The position numbers were made by a program, and so were the translations under genes. Shown piece after piece: positions 9,134 to 17,746 of a DNA stretch of 49,571 nucleotides. The notes under the pieces were generated by a model. The model was given only the letters and a program-made list of their open reading frames with translations, did not search any database and was not told the DNA's origin. Origin of the DNA: Rickettsiales bacterium (lineage in GTDB: Bacteria > Pseudomonadota > Alphaproteobacteria > Rickettsiales > UBA1997). Every line of letters begins with the position of its first letter. Within the stretch, counting starts at the first letter, position 1. The stretch spans positions 18,343 through 67,913 of the forward strand of contig JAHXBT010000038.1 of assembly GCA_020054695.1 (NCBI GenBank), in the 5' to 3' direction.

Positions 9134-10357
9134 TTATTTTGTAAAATTTTTATAAAGAATAAAGCCAGCTAAAGATCGGAAAATTATTGGTAAAATAGCG
9201 TAAGAAAATGAAATAAATCCTGATTGTAAATTAACATCATTCTCAAAAAAACCTATAAAATAAATTAAAATAGAAGAAGACAAAGTTAAAGAAATTTTAA
9301 CCATAAAATTACAAAAACCAAAAATTATGGTTTGGTTGTTTTCTAACTTATCCTTTTGGATAATATCTGTTAAGATTGAAAAAGCCAGTGCAAAATCTCC
9401 ACCAAAAGCAATTCCAGATAAAATACAAATAATGCTATAATATAAAATATCTCCCTCACCTAAAAAATAACAAAAACTAAAAATTATTAAGGTAAAAAAG
9501 ATGGAAATAAGCCAAGTTTTTGATTTATTGTTTAGGGCTTTGGATAATTTTGTCCACAAAATAGTACCAATCATTAAGCCAGAAAAATAAAGTAGCAAAA
9601 AGATTCCAATCAAATCTTTAGCATTGAGAACTTTTTCAACAAAGAACATAATCAAAATAGCAGGAATTGCAGCAGAAAAAGCGTTAAATAGAAAGACCAA
9701 GGCAAATTTTTGTAAAATTTTATTAGAAAATATTTTTTTAAAATTAGATGTTTGTTTAATTTTATAATTATTATGAGGTGCAAAAAAATAAAAAATTACC
9801 GCAAAAATAGTTGCTAAAATGAGATAGAAAGATCCAACAATTAAAAAGCTGGTTTTTTCATCAAAAATTTTAAATAGGATAGCGGGAATAAGGGCAGCAA
9901 AGATAATGCCAGATATAAAGAAAATTTCACGATAGGCGATAATTTTGGTTTTAGTATGATAGTCATCACTAAAGCTAACTGCGTAAGATTGATAATTAAT
10001 ATAAACAGCGCTATAAAGGCTAAAAGTGATAATTAACATAATTATTAGCCAAAGATGAATATTGATAATATTTAATGGATAAAATAATAGCAAAAATGAT
10101 AATCCCATAAAGGGTGCTAGATAAAAAATAATTTTTCTTTTCAAGTAAGAATATTTATCACTAAAAAAGCCAAAAATAGGATCTTGTATAGTATCAAATA
10201 ATCTGGTGGTAAATAAAATTAAGGCAATATTTTGTAAACTAATATTAAAATTATCAGCATAGTAATTGGGCAAATAAATATATAGGGGCAAACCCATAAA
10301 AGCTAGGCAAAAGCCTAGTAAAGAATAGGTAATAAGGTTTTTATTAGTTAATTGCAT
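9134..10357 (-). CDS. MFS transporter, GPH sugar:cation symporter-like
   Basis: Integral membrane protein of 407 aa with about twelve hydrophobic segments separated by short polar loops. The early segment TTRLFDTIQDPIFGFFSDK matches the R-x-x-D-x-x-x-D-P-x-x-G-x-x-x-D signature of the GPH branch of the major facilitator superfamily. No substrate can be read from the sequence. Its start overlaps the end of the chalcone-isomerase-like gene by 14 bases and it is followed 10 bases later by the DUF3833 lipoprotein gene. Carriage of a lipid or lipid precursor is possible from context only. Confidence 0.83.
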   Translation of the reverse strand: MQLTNKNLITYSLLGFCLAFMGLPLYIYLPNYYADNFNISLQNIALILFTTRLFDTIQDPIFGFFSDKYSYLKRKIIFYLAPFMGLSFLLLFYPLNIINIHLWLIIMLIITFSLYSAVYINYQSYAVSFSDDYHTKTKIIAYREIFFISGIIFAALIPAILFKIFDEKTSFLIVGSFYLILATIFAVIFYFFAPHNNYKIKQTSNFKKIFSNKILQKFALVFLFNAFSAAIPAILIMFFVEKVLNAKDLIGIFLLLYFSGLMIGTILWTKLSKALNNKSKTWLISIFFTLIIFSFCYFLGEGDILYYSIICILSGIAFGGDFALAFSILTDIIQKDKLENNQTIIFGFCNFMVKISLTLSSSILIYFIGFFENDVNLQSGFISFSYAILPIIFRSLAGFILYKNFTK

Positions 10358-10868
10358 TGCGGTATAAATCCTTGATCATTGTCTGATATTTATTATTTTT
10401 GTGTAACCAAATATCTAAATAAATTTTACTAAATTTATTATTTTTAATTTTTCCAGTAAAATTTTGATTATGATATAATTTTGTAATACCATTATTATAT
10501 CTGGCTTCAATAATATCTGTTTTTTTAATATTTGGAAAAATAGTAAGCAATTTTTGATAATATTTTGTTTTATCTGAATCATTAATGTCATAATAGCGAC
10601 TAATCTCTTCGATTGATGATTTAGCTAATTCCTTATTAGAAAAATTCATATTATATTGAATGATGATTGAAAAATTATTCTGATATATTTTTTCTTGAGC
10701 AAAAAACTTTTTTTCATTAACACAAAGATAGATGTCGTAGATATCTAAGAAAAAATAAGTAAAATTATGAAAATTACAATATTTATAATTACTATTTTTT
10801 ATAATATTATTTGCCCTTACGGTGGTAGAGATAAATATAATGCATATTAGTATAACTATTTCTTTCAT
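10344..10868 (-). CDS. Secreted chalcone-isomerase-like protein
   Basis: Protein of 174 aa with an N-terminal signal peptide (cleavage probably after TTVRA) and a compact domain. The pattern FFLDIYDIYLC, then an FSIIIQYNMNFSNKELAKSS helix, an ISRYYD segment, a GITKLYHNQNFTGKI strand pair and a final IYLDIWL matches bacterial chalcone-isomerase-like (fatty-acid-binding) proteins. Bacterial members are usually periplasmic and need not be enzymes. It leads the four-gene chalcone-isomerase-like/MFS/DUF3833/SDR set and overlaps the MFS gene by 14 bases. In relatives this gene accompanies CFA and DUF1365 genes, supporting a role in modified fatty-acid handling. Confidence 0.72.
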   Translation of the reverse strand: MKEIVILICIIFISTTVRANNIIKNSNYKYCNFHNFTYFFLDIYDIYLCVNEKKFFAQEKIYQNNFSIIIQYNMNFSNKELAKSSIEEISRYYDINDSDKTKYYQKLLTIFPNIKKTDIIEARYNNGITKLYHNQNFTGKIKNNKFSKIYLDIWLHKNNKYQTMIKDLYRNAIN

Positions 10869-11191
10869 ATTTGCTACATTATTTTATCTTTACGGTAGTT
10901 TTTAATTGGTAATTGGAAATTTAAGGAAGCATTATTGCTTTAGGTTAATGTTGTTAACATAAATTACACCTAATTTTTTTCTTTTTCTAGGATAAAACTC
11001 TAAATTAAATTACTAATTAGAGCCAATACTATAATTCTAAGCCGTAGAATTTGATGTTAATATTAACCTCTTATTCATATGTATAGCTAATATTTATGTC
11101 CTAATATTTTCTTGGAACTTCGTTGTTGGAACTTTGTTGCGTTAACTTAGTAATACCTTTAGTTTTTTCAAATGGAATTCGTAATCATTGT
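10869..11191. other. Gene-free gap splitting the lipid cluster
   Basis: This 323-base stretch separates the end of the CFA-like gene from the start of the chalcone-isomerase-like gene; both lie on the minus strand. I find no convincing ORF or RNA gene. It should hold the promoter of the chalcone-isomerase-like gene set, but I cannot point to a clear minus-strand -35/-10 pair. Its one notable element is the 14-bp tandem repeat listed separately. Confidence 0.5.
11112..11139. repeat. Two-copy 14-bp direct tandem repeat
   Basis: TTGGAACTTCGTTG is followed immediately by TTGGAACTTTGTTG, one substitution apart. Both copies carry GGAACTT on the plus strand, which resembles a sigma-E -35 element. 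The flanking genes are on the minus strand, however, so a direct promoter role is unlikely. It could be a binding site repeated at 14 bp, or slippage debris. Confidence 0.6.
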
Positions 11192-12340
11192 CTACACATG
11201 TCCCAAGCAATATTGTACTATGTTGGTTCTTTTGCAATTAAAACCAGCGGCACAATATGCTAAATAAAATTGCCATTTTTTAAAGAATTTTTCACTATAC
11301 CCTAATTTAAGAATTTCTGATTTTTTAGAATTAAAATTTTCTAACCATTGCAATAATGTTTTATTATAGGAATCACTAAATTGGAACTCCTCAATAATTC
11401 TTAAATTATTATCATTGGCTAATTTTTTAAATATATTTGGTGATGGTAAAAATCCTCCTGGAAAAATATATTCCCTAATATAATCAGAAGTTTTAAGGTA
11501 TTTGTTATAATATTTATCATCAATAACAATAGTTTGAATCATGGCCTTACCATCTTTTTTTAAACATTCTTTTATTTTAGCAAAATAGTCATTCCAATAA
11601 TCTTTGCCAACAGCTTCAAACATTTCAATAGAGACAATATTATCAAATTTTTCTTTTTCTAAACGATAATCTTGAATATAAATTTTGGCATTAAGATTCT
11701 TTTCTTTGATTAAATTATCAGCATATGATTTTTGTTCATGGGATAATGTTAGACCTTTAATATGATAACCTCTTTTACTTGCTTCATGGATAAAACCACC
11801 CCAGCCACAACCAATTTCTAAAATATCAGCACCATTTTTATTAAGATTTTCTAAAATTCTATGATATTTATTTTTTTGAGATTCTGCCAAACAATTATCA
11901 CTATCAAAAATGCCAGAGGAATAGCTCATAGTTTCATCAAGCCATAATTTATAAAAATCATTACCTAAATCATAATGATATTCAATATTTTTTTTACTAC
12001 CCTTAAGGCTATTTTTTTTAAAAAGATTTTTAATTTGAAAAAAGGCTGAATATAGAATATTACTATGAAATAAAGGTTCTAGTTCCTGTTGATTAGCAGT
12101 AATAAAAGACAAAAGATTTTCTAAACTTGTAGTTGTAAAAATATTTTCAATATAGGCTTTACCAAAACCAATATCTCCCTTTGACAAGACTAAGTCAACT
12201 AAATGCCAACTATTAATATTAATATCAGCTTTAATTTTACTATTTTTATCACCAATTTCAATTCTATTTTTTTGTGGAGTGGTGATTTCTAAATAACCAC
12301 TTTTTATTTTTTCTAAATATTTAAGAATTTTTTGTTCCAT
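11192..12340 (-). CDS. CFA-synthase-like SAM methyltransferase acting on unsaturated phospholipid acyl chains
   Basis: Member of the cyclopropane-fatty-acyl-phospholipid synthase family, which methylates the double bond of membrane phospholipid acyl chains. Visible features are YHYDLGNDFYKLWLDETMSYSSG, the SAM motif ILEIGCGWGGF near residue 180, the active-site Glu region IVSIEMFEAVG, and YIFPGGFLPS. The active-site Cys of E. coli Cfa (YSC) is Ser here and the later His (HTIGS) is replaced by Gln (QTIVID), as in the CFA-like subgroup linked to DUF1365 and FAD-oxidoreductase genes. That subgroup includes UfaM, the methyltransferase of furan fatty acid synthesis described in Rhodobacter. Product (cyclopropane or methyl-branched acyl chain) is not decided. 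It overlaps the DUF1365 gene by 20 bases. Confidence 0.88.
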   Translation of the reverse strand: MEQKILKYLEKIKSGYLEITTPQKNRIEIGDKNSKIKADININSWHLVDLVLSKGDIGFGKAYIENIFTTTSLENLLSFITANQQELEPLFHSNILYSAFFQIKNLFKKNSLKGSKKNIEYHYDLGNDFYKLWLDETMSYSSGIFDSDNCLAESQKNKYHRILENLNKNGADILEIGCGWGGFIHEASKRGYHIKGLTLSHEQKSYADNLIKEKNLNAKIYIQDYRLEKEKFDNIVSIEMFEAVGKDYWNDYFAKIKECLKKDGKAMIQTIVIDDKYYNKYLKTSDYIREYIFPGGFLPSPNIFKKLANDNNLRIIEEFQFSDSYNKTLLQWLENFNSKKSEILKLGYSEKFFKKWQFYLAYCAAGFNCKRTNIVQYCLGHV

Positions 12341-13112
12341 TTTCAGAAATTGTTATGTTTTTTATTTGCTTCGGACATTTATAAAATTTAATCTTTTTAG
12401 AAAATAATTTTAAGGCCTGATAATGAATTAATATTGTTGTTTTAAAAGTTGCAAAAGGAATTTTACAAAAATTTATTATTAAATTTCTAGCATTAAATTC
12501 AATAAAATTACATTTTAGATAAGTTGATAATTTTAATTTACCATCCACTAAATAATTAATATAAAAATTCATTTTATTTTCCTTTCTTTCAAATTTAAAT
12601 TTATATTTTCCTTCAATTTCCATAAAAGGAGAAACATAAAATTCTTTTTTAGCCTCTAACCATTCATTAGAATTTATTGGCTCAATATTTTCTTTAACGC
12701 AAAGATAGTTATGTTTTTGTTTGTTTCTATTGCTAACCTCACTTAAAACGGCAATTAAATCATTATTGTTATCTAAACATAGCCAAAAACTAACTGGATT
12801 AAAAACATAACCTAAAATTCTAGGATGGGTAAAAAGAATTATATTTCTAATATTATTTATTTGATTTTTTTGCAAAATATCTTGTAACCAATTAGTTAAA
12901 TATTTTGAATTATTTTGATCATAGTCTTTGTTATAAAAGCTAAAAAGATTAAATTTATTAAAAGAAAATAACTTATTTTTTAATTGATTAATACAAGAAA
13001 TAGGAAAGGAAATATAAATACTATCATATTTAAAAGAATTTTTTTTAGGGAAAAAGCGATGATGCATAATTTCTCCCTTAATTAAAAATGGCTTGTGAAA
13101 ATATTTAAACAT
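12321..13112 (-). CDS. DUF1365 family protein
   Basis: 263 aa protein with the DUF1365 hallmarks: an N-terminal GEIMHHRFFPKKNSFKY segment, the central THPRILGYVFNPVSFWLC block (near residue 95), and a C-terminal LIHYQALKLFSKKIKFY helix. The biochemical role of the family is not established to my knowledge. It is found almost always between an FAD-dependent amine-oxidase-like gene and a CFA-like gene, exactly as here, with 1 base between it and the FAD gene and a 20-base overlap with the CFA-like gene. Translational coupling of the three genes is likely. Confidence 0.9.
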   Translation of the reverse strand: MFKYFHKPFLIKGEIMHHRFFPKKNSFKYDSIYISFPISCINQLKNKLFSFNKFNLFSFYNKDYDQNNSKYLTNWLQDILQKNQINNIRNIILFTHPRILGYVFNPVSFWLCLDNNNDLIAVLSEVSNRNKQKHNYLCVKENIEPINSNEWLEAKKEFYVSPFMEIEGKYKFKFERKENKMNFYINYLVDGKLKLSTYLKCNFIEFNARNLIINFCKIPFATFKTTILIHYQALKLFSKKIKFYKCPKQIKNITISENGTKNS

Positions 13113-13113
13113 A

Positions 13114-14367
13114 TTAAATGGGTTTCTTAATGTTAAAATATTTCATAATATTAATAGCAGAATTAAGTCCATCTTCATGAAAACCATATTTAGTCCAAGC
13201 ACCACAAAAATAGATATTTCTTTTATTTTGAATCATATCTAATTTTGCTGCTGCTTCTACCCCATCTAAATTAAAAATTGGATGTTCATAATCATAGCTA
13301 GAAATTATATCTTTTTTAGGAATTTTTTTAAAAGGATTTAAAGTAACAAAAAGAGGTTTATCAGTGCCTAAATTTTGTAAATTATTCATCCAATAGGTCA
13401 AAGAAGCTTGATTATTCTTTTTAGAAGATAAATAAACCCAACTAGCCCAAGCTTTTTTATTTTTAGGCATTTGATTTTTATTTTTATGTAAAACAGCTAT
13501 GTTTTTACTATATTTAATTTTTGATAAAATTTCTTTTTCTTCTTTAGTTTTATCTTTTATAATTTTATAAGTTTGATCAGCGTGAGAAGCAAAAATTACT
13601 TTGTCAAATTCATAATCGCAACCTTTTTTGTCAGTTAAAATAATTTTCTTTCCTTTTTGTTTAGATTTTGTAATTTGACAATTCAATTTAATTTTATCTT
13701 TAAAATCAGCACTTAATTTTTTAATATATTCTTGCGATCCATCCTTGACGGTATACCATTGTGGTTGATTAAAAATTGTCAGAAGACCATGATTATAAAA
13801 AAATTGTAAAAAGTTTTTAGCAGGATAGTTTTTAATTAATTCTAAAGGACAGCTCCAAATAGCACCAGCCATGGGGAAAAGATAATAATTTTTAAAATAT
13901 TCTCCTAATTTTAAATCAGTAATAAATTTATCTAAGGTAGTTTTGTTAGAAATATTATTATTTTTGACTAATTTTATAGCTTCCTTATTGAATTTACCAA
14001 TATCAAGCAACATTTTAAGGAATTTTGGCTTAAAAATATTGGATTTTTGAGCAAATAAACCTCCTAAATCATTACCGCTATATTCAAAATTCTGATCAAA
14101 ATCCCTAATACCAAAGGACATGTTGCTTTTTTCAATTACAACTCCTAATTTTTCAAATAGGTTCTTTAGATTGGGATAGGTTCTAAAATTAAAAACAATA
14201 AAACCAGTATCAACAGCTATTTTCTTACGATCAAAATTAATATTAGCTGTGTTGGAATGGCCGCCAATATAGTCATTTTTTTCAAAAATGGTTAGATCAT
14301 ATTTTTTATGTAAAAAATAACCTGCTGCTAAGGCTGATATGCCAGAGCCAATAATTGCTATTTTCAT
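13114..14367 (-). CDS. FAD-dependent amine-oxidase-like oxidoreductase of the CFA/DUF1365 cluster
   Basis: Flavoprotein of 417 aa. The dinucleotide-binding motif IGSGISALAAGYFLHKKYDLTIFEKN begins at residue 6, the VDTGFIVFN segment follows near 54, and the FAD-closing segment CGAWTKYGFHEDGLNSA lies near the C-terminus. This is the NAD(P)/FAD-dependent family that travels with DUF1365 and CFA-like genes. A flavin-dependent desaturase (UfaD) is part of the furan fatty acid pathway reported in Rhodobacter, and this gene belongs by family and context to that kind of step; orthology has not been tested. It starts 28 bases after pheA ends, so the cluster may be read from the folC-pheA transcript. 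Confidence 0.85.
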   Translation of the reverse strand: MKIAIIGSGISALAAGYFLHKKYDLTIFEKNDYIGGHSNTANINFDRKKIAVDTGFIVFNFRTYPNLKNLFEKLGVVIEKSNMSFGIRDFDQNFEYSGNDLGGLFAQKSNIFKPKFLKMLLDIGKFNKEAIKLVKNNNISNKTTLDKFITDLKLGEYFKNYYLFPMAGAIWSCPLELIKNYPAKNFLQFFYNHGLLTIFNQPQWYTVKDGSQEYIKKLSADFKDKIKLNCQITKSKQKGKKIILTDKKGCDYEFDKVIFASHADQTYKIIKDKTKEEKEILSKIKYSKNIAVLHKNKNQMPKNKKAWASWVYLSSKKNNQASLTYWMNNLQNLGTDKPLFVTLNPFKKIPKKDIISSYDYEHPIFNLDGVEAAAKLDMIQNKRNIYFCGAWTKYGFHEDGLNSAINIMKYFNIKKPI

Positions 14368-14395
14368 TTTTAATTATAATTGGTGTTACTCATAA

Positions 14396-15223
14396 TTAAA
14401 CCCTTTTTGGATCGGCATTATAAATGCCAATTAGTTTAGTAGTCTTAGAGAAAAATCCTAATTCACTAAGTGCTAAAGCAACATTTCTATCTTCGGGGTT
14501 ACCTTCGATAGAAATAAAGAATTTTGCTTGCTGGGAAATTCCCCCAGGTATATAACTTTCTAATTTGATCATATTGATATTATTAGTGGCAAATCCTCCA
14601 AGAGATTTATATAAAGCACCTGGAATATTGCGGATAGTAAAAGATAATGTGGTTATAATTTTTCTTTCTTGATCAATCTTACTACATTTTTTTGAAATGA
14701 CCATAAAGATAGTCATATTGTCATTTTTACTATCTTGAATATTTTCTTGCAATATCTCTAAATCATTAATTTTAGCAGCATATCTTGAGCAAATAGCTCC
14801 CAAAGATTTGTCGTTTTTATTAGCAATAAATTTGGCTGCTTCTGCTGTATTGCTATAACTAATTTGTTCAATATCTTTATCAATATTTTCACCACACTGC
14901 ATTAGCGCTTGAGGGTGAGAATATATTTTTTGAATATCTTCAATTTTAGCTCCTGCAATTCCTACCAAATTATGTTCAATTTTGAGAAAATGTTCAGCAA
15001 CAATAAAAAGATTGCTATTTTGTAGTAAATTATGGATTTCAGAAACTCGTCCAGCATAGGAATTTTCTAATGGTAAAATTCCGTAATCAACTTCTTCATT
15101 TGCAACTGCTGAAAACACCTCTTTAAAACTTCGAAACTTGACTGATTTATAATCTGGATAAAATTCATTACATGCCAAATGAGAATAAGCGCCGAATGAT
15201 CCTTGGAAAGCTATTTTATGCAT
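14396..15223 (-). CDS. pheA: Prephenate dehydratase with C-terminal ACT domain
   Basis: Converts prephenate to phenylpyruvate in phenylalanine synthesis. GSFGAYSHLAC opens the catalytic domain, PLENSYAGRV follows near residue 55, and a C-terminal ACT domain (FTIRNIPGALYKSLGGF) should sense phenylalanine. Two family motifs look altered: the catalytic Thr-Arg-Phe appears as Thr-Ile-Phe (NMTIFMVI), and ESRP appears as ESYIPG. The tracked ORF begins at 15247, but ATG 15223 (MHKIAFQGSFG) fits the family start and overlaps the stop of the preceding small ORF by 8 bases, suggesting coupling. There is no chorismate mutase domain. Confidence 0.87.
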   Translation of the reverse strand: MHKIAFQGSFGAYSHLACNEFYPDYKSVKFRSFKEVFSAVANEEVDYGILPLENSYAGRVSEIHNLLQNSNLFIVAEHFLKIEHNLVGIAGAKIEDIQKIYSHPQALMQCGENIDKDIEQISYSNTAEAAKFIANKNDKSLGAICSRYAAKINDLEILQENIQDSKNDNMTIFMVISKKCSKIDQERKIITTLSFTIRNIPGALYKSLGGFATNNINMIKLESYIPGGISQQAKFFISIEGNPEDRNVALALSELGFFSKTTKLIGIYNADPKRV

Positions 15224-15344
15224 TGTTTTTATTATTATTTTTATCATCTGATTTTTTGCGTCTTAATAAATTTTGTCGCAAAGCAGATTGTAACTTTTCT
15301 TTTTTAGTTTCTTTTTTACTTTTTGGTCTGTTTTTTTTCTGCAT
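15216..15344 (-). CDS. Small basic protein between folC and pheA
   Basis: A 42-residue ORF below the track cutoff, on the minus strand from ATG 15344 to TAA 15216. It overlaps the end of folC by 29 bases and the pheA start by 8, sitting like a coupled gene in the series. The product is extremely Lys/Arg/Asn rich (MQKKNRPKSKK start), with a central LQSALRQNLLRRKK helix that resembles the short L-x-x-A-L-R-x-N-L-x-R-R-K proteins annotated as hypothetical in many alphaproteobacteria. RNA or DNA binding is possible from charge alone. Poly-A sequence could mimic such a peptide by chance. Confidence 0.5.
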   Translation of the reverse strand: MQKKNRPKSKKETKKEKLQSALRQNLLRRKKSDDKNNNKNNA

Positions 15345-16701
15345 TTTTTTCCATAAATTGACCAACAAAATATAATGATCCACAAATTAAAATTCTAGCA
15401 TTATTCTTTTTCCTAAATGGATTTAGTTTTTTAATAAATCCTCTCTTGTTTTGTTTATTATCTCCGTCTATGGCTTGGATATAATAAAATGCTTGTTCAA
15501 AATTTTCGGCATCTATGGCTCTTATACCTACTTCCAAAGCATTTTTAGCAATTTTTTCTGATGTTTTTGTCTGTGTTTCTCCATCTATTTCCATGCCGAT
15601 TGCAAAATCAATATTACCAGAAAGATATTTTAGAAAACGAAAGATATTTTTATTTTCTAACATAGCGCAGATTAAATAGGTAGGAGGAGGTTTGATTCCT
15701 TTTTTGATAAAATTGATATTTTCTTTTATAATCCAATTGCTAATTGCTTTTGCAGAATTTTCATTGTGTCCACCATCAAGAAATATATCATAATTCTTGA
15801 CCATTTTTTTAACTAATTGACCTGATTCAATTTTTTCTAACCTAGCTGGCCATTTTACTTGTTTTAAGCCATGTATTAAATTTAGGTCAGAAACTTCAAT
15901 AGAGTTTTGTGCTAAAATTGCTGCAACTGCCGTACTAGCATTTTCTATTTGATGATGACCAACTAACGATGGTAGCGGTAATTTTATTTTATGGTCATTA
16001 ATTTTTATTTTAATATTATTATCTTCTTCGCTTACATTCCAATCTTTGCCCAAGATATAAAGAGGACATTTTTTCTTTTGAGCTATATAGCTAATAATTT
16101 TTGTAGCTGACTCTTCTTGCTTCCCTATAATTACTGGTATTTTATCTTTTATAATTCCAGATTTTTCAAATGCAATTTTTTCTAGAGAATTACCCAAAAA
16201 TTCCTGATGATCATTGGAGATGGGAGTTATGATGGTTGCAATTGGGTCTAAAATGACGTTAGTTGCATCCAGCCTTCCTCCCATACCAACTTCTAATAGT
16301 AAAATATCAGCTTTAATTTTAGAAAAAGCTAAAAATGCAGCAACTGTTATACCTTCAAAGAATGTTACTTCAATTTTTGGCTCAATTTCGGCGGCTTTTT
16401 GACATTCATTTAATATTTTGGTGAGATAGGAATCATCAATTTGCTTTCCAGCAAGAGATATTCTTTCATTAAATTCAACTAAATGTGGTGAAATATATTT
16501 GTGAACCTTATAGCCAGCATCAGTAAAAATTGCATCAAGATAAGCAATATTAGATCCTTTGCCATTGGTGCCAGCAATATGAATTGTTGGGGGCAGGAGG
16601 TAATGTGGGTTACCTAATCTTTCTAGTAATTTATAAACTCTGTCAAGGCCAAATTTGATATTTCTATATCCTTTTGGTGACGGCCAATGAGGAAACTTCA
16701 T
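15316..16701 (-). CDS. folC: Folylpolyglutamate synthase / dihydrofolate synthase
   Basis: ATP-dependent ligase that adds glutamate to dihydropteroate or to folates. The Mur-ligase P-loop HIAGTNGKGSN lies near residue 43, followed by SPHLVEFNERI, LLEVGMGGRLDATN and ISNDHQEFLG, and the C-terminal domain contains FLDGGHNENSA. The 461 aa length is slightly above the usual 420-450, partly from a Lys-rich tail that overlaps the next small ORF. The upstream YihY-like gene lies 105 bases away on the same strand; pheA follows downstream. Together with pabB at 47 kb this indicates endogenous folate synthesis. Confidence 0.92.
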   Translation of the reverse strand: MKFPHWPSPKGYRNIKFGLDRVYKLLERLGNPHYLLPPTIHIAGTNGKGSNIAYLDAIFTDAGYKVHKYISPHLVEFNERISLAGKQIDDSYLTKILNECQKAAEIEPKIEVTFFEGITVAAFLAFSKIKADILLLEVGMGGRLDATNVILDPIATIITPISNDHQEFLGNSLEKIAFEKSGIIKDKIPVIIGKQEESATKIISYIAQKKKCPLYILGKDWNVSEEDNNIKIKINDHKIKLPLPSLVGHHQIENASTAVAAILAQNSIEVSDLNLIHGLKQVKWPARLEKIESGQLVKKMVKNYDIFLDGGHNENSAKAISNWIIKENINFIKKGIKPPPTYLICAMLENKNIFRFLKYLSGNIDFAIGMEIDGETQTKTSEKIAKNALEVGIRAIDAENFEQAFYYIQAIDGDNKQNKRGFIKKLNPFRKKNNARILICGSLYFVGQFMEKNAEKKQTKK

Positions 16702-16806
16702 TTTAATTAATTATTAATTTATACTGATATTTAAAAGTTATTATACATATTTCTTTATAACAAAAGTAGCTTTAAAGGTAAGAAATGATATAATATATTT
16801 TCGTTA

Positions 16807-17670
16807 TTATTTATCCTTTTTATTATTAAAGTGATAATTAAATTCAGCACCTGTTATAAATGCTAAAGCTACGAAGAAAAAAAACATTAAGGTTGCAACT
16901 ATACCCGCTAAACTACCGTATAATAAGTTAAATTGGTTAAAATTTTGTAAATATATGGTAAATAATTTTAAAATTAGCCAAAATAAAATAACACATATTA
17001 ACGCGCCGGGTAGAGTATTTTTAAACTTTTGTTTGGTATTAGGTATAACATAATAAATAAAAGCAATTATTTTAATAGATATTAATATTGTAATAATTTT
17101 TTTTAGAGATATTAAATTTTGATTAAAATTTGATATGTCAAAAAAGCTATATGTTATTAAAATTGATGACACTATAAGTAGAAAAAAAACAAAGAATATA
17201 AATTGTCCTATACTTAATAAGCGTCGCCATATATATGGTGGTAAAGAGTCAATACGATATGCCCTATTAAGAATAGTTCTAATACCTTCAATAGCTGAGG
17301 AGGCTGTCCAGATGATGCCAATAAAGGCAATTGTTAATACACTTTGTGGTGGCCCAGAGGTAATTTCTTCAATTCTAGGTGTTACCGCTGAAGATAATTT
17401 TTCAATTCCTATAGAATTAATTAATGAGCTAATCATGTCAGTATCCTGAATTTGATTTGCCATTTGAGAAAATATGGTTGAAAAACTATCCAAATTACTA
17501 GCTAGAGCTATAATTGAAACAAAGAAAATCAAAAAAGGAAAAAGAGATAAAATAAATAAGAATGCCAAATAACCAGCATGTTCTACTCCATCATGAAGGA
17601 CGGTATCTATAATAGAATATGTTAAAGATTTAACAATATGCGATAATAGGTTTTTTATTTTTAAATACAT
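16807..17670 (-). CDS. YihY/BrkB family membrane protein
   Basis: Integral membrane protein of 287 aa with about six hydrophobic helices. An early AGYLAFLFILSLFPFLIFFVSI helix, then GIIWTASSAIEGIRTILNRAYRI near residue 120, and a final helix ending FITGAEFNYHF match the YihY/UPF0761 family. The family was once called ribonuclease BN, but it is now treated as membrane proteins of uncertain, possibly transport, function. It is transcribed divergently from the Trm112-like gene, with 76 bases between the two starts. Confidence 0.87.
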   Translation of the reverse strand: MYLKIKNLLSHIVKSLTYSIIDTVLHDGVEHAGYLAFLFILSLFPFLIFFVSIIALASNLDSFSTIFSQMANQIQDTDMISSLINSIGIEKLSSAVTPRIEEITSGPPQSVLTIAFIGIIWTASSAIEGIRTILNRAYRIDSLPPYIWRRLLSIGQFIFFVFFLLIVSSILITYSFFDISNFNQNLISLKKIITILISIKIIAFIYYVIPNTKQKFKNTLPGALICVILFWLILKLFTIYLQNFNQFNLLYGSLAGIVATLMFFFFVALAFITGAEFNYHFNNKKDK

Positions 17671-17746
17671 TGGGTTTGTTGCAAAATCGAAATTATCAAA
17701 TATAATTTTTTAAATTATCTTAGTCAAATATTAAAAGATACAACTA

